From the NCBI RefSeq assembly GCF_030272615.1, contig NC_081415.1, positions 265,023,925 to 265,083,924 of the forward strand: a stretch of DNA of 60,000 nt. The letters are read 5' to 3'. Origin of the DNA: Cryptomeria japonica. Lineage: Eukaryota; Streptophyta; Pinopsida; Cupressales; Cupressaceae. Numbering within the stretch: position 1 is the first letter of the stretch; the number at the start of each line of letters is the position of its first letter. Made by a program: the position numbers and the translations under genes. This document shows positions 59,840 through 60,000 of this stretch, piece after piece. The notes beneath the pieces are model-generated. The model saw only the letters and a program-made list of their open reading frames with translations. It ran no database searches and was not told the DNA's origin.

Positions 59840-60000
59840 TTTAGCCCCCACTTTAGCGGTCATATGAACACTACGTGCATATGCAAGCTAAAGTACAGAA
59901 AAGTAAACATTATTTGAAAAAGGATATATCCATAAGTCTGTCGAACGAAGCCCCCAGCGGTATCTGCAGTACACAGTTAGGAAGCGCACCCTACAAAACA
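59840..60000 (-). mobile_element. start of the second gypsy copy's interior
   Basis: Matches 17999-18160 (polypurine tract, then TCATATGA...ACTACGTG and GCAAGCTAAAGTACAGAAAA). It runs off the window edge, so whether this copy also carries the PMD gene cannot be seen. Confidence 0.8.

Overview
The window looks like intergenic DNA from a large plant genome, most likely a conifer or another gymnosperm-type genome. The plant assignment rests on a TNP2-type CACTA transposase, DUF4283/zinc-knuckle LINE ORF1 proteins, a Tat-like Ty3/gypsy element with two RNase H domains, a plant mobile domain (PMD) gene and an NPF (NRT1/PTR) transporter fragment. The conifer guess is inference only, from low gene density, nested and aged LTR elements and long TA/GT microsatellites. 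No intact host gene was found. Almost every coding stretch is a transposable-element remnant or a broken gene copy.

Layout. 0-9 kb: a LINE ORF1 remnant, a decayed CACTA transposase cut off at about 3.68 kb by a minus-strand unknown ORF, a decayed gypsy Gag/G-patch region, a short LTR with perfect 8-bp inverted ends, and a minus-strand Copia fragment. 9.1-14.1 kb: a LINE with the end of ORF1 and most of ORF2 (endonuclease, RT, zf-RVT tail), carrying many stops and a 40-bp internal duplication. 16.3-35.6 kb: one old minus-strand Tat-like gypsy element about 19.3 kb long. From right to left it has a 5' LTR, PBS, gag, protease, RT, two RNase H domains and integrase, then an antisense (+ strand) PMD gene, a polypurine tract and a 3' LTR. 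Two younger insertions sit inside it, each with a perfect 5-bp target duplication: a 3,785-bp solo LTR (TGATG) and a 2,868-bp non-autonomous LTR element (ACATC).

35.6-45.7 kb: LINE ORF1 pieces separated by unrelated DNA with a 74-bp tandem array, then AT-rich DNA with short degenerate duplications. 45.7-51 kb: a diverged pair of direct repeats about 3.9 kb apart around an NPF transporter pseudogene and a 44-bp minisatellite. 51.2-53.8 kb: an RPA1-like gene with three exons, a stop in exon 2 and a frameshift and stop near the end. Its first intron holds alternating inverted copies of a 19-bp motif in TA repeats. 54.3-58.2 kb: a large array in which non-simple blocks alternate with very long TA, GT, CA and TATG tracts. 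58.2 kb to the end: the 3' LTR of a second minus-strand copy of the same gypsy family, whose interior runs off the right edge.

These parts do not form a pathway. The order of events can be read: an old gypsy copy (LTRs visibly diverged, genes full of stops), then later insertions whose ends and target duplications are still intact. The most notable points are the antisense PMD gene in the gypsy element, the hairpin-unit minisatellite in the solo LTR, a GC-rich motif shared by the gypsy LTRs and the PMD upstream region, the abutment of both visible gypsy 3' LTR ends on complex microsatellites, and the block-plus-microsatellite array.
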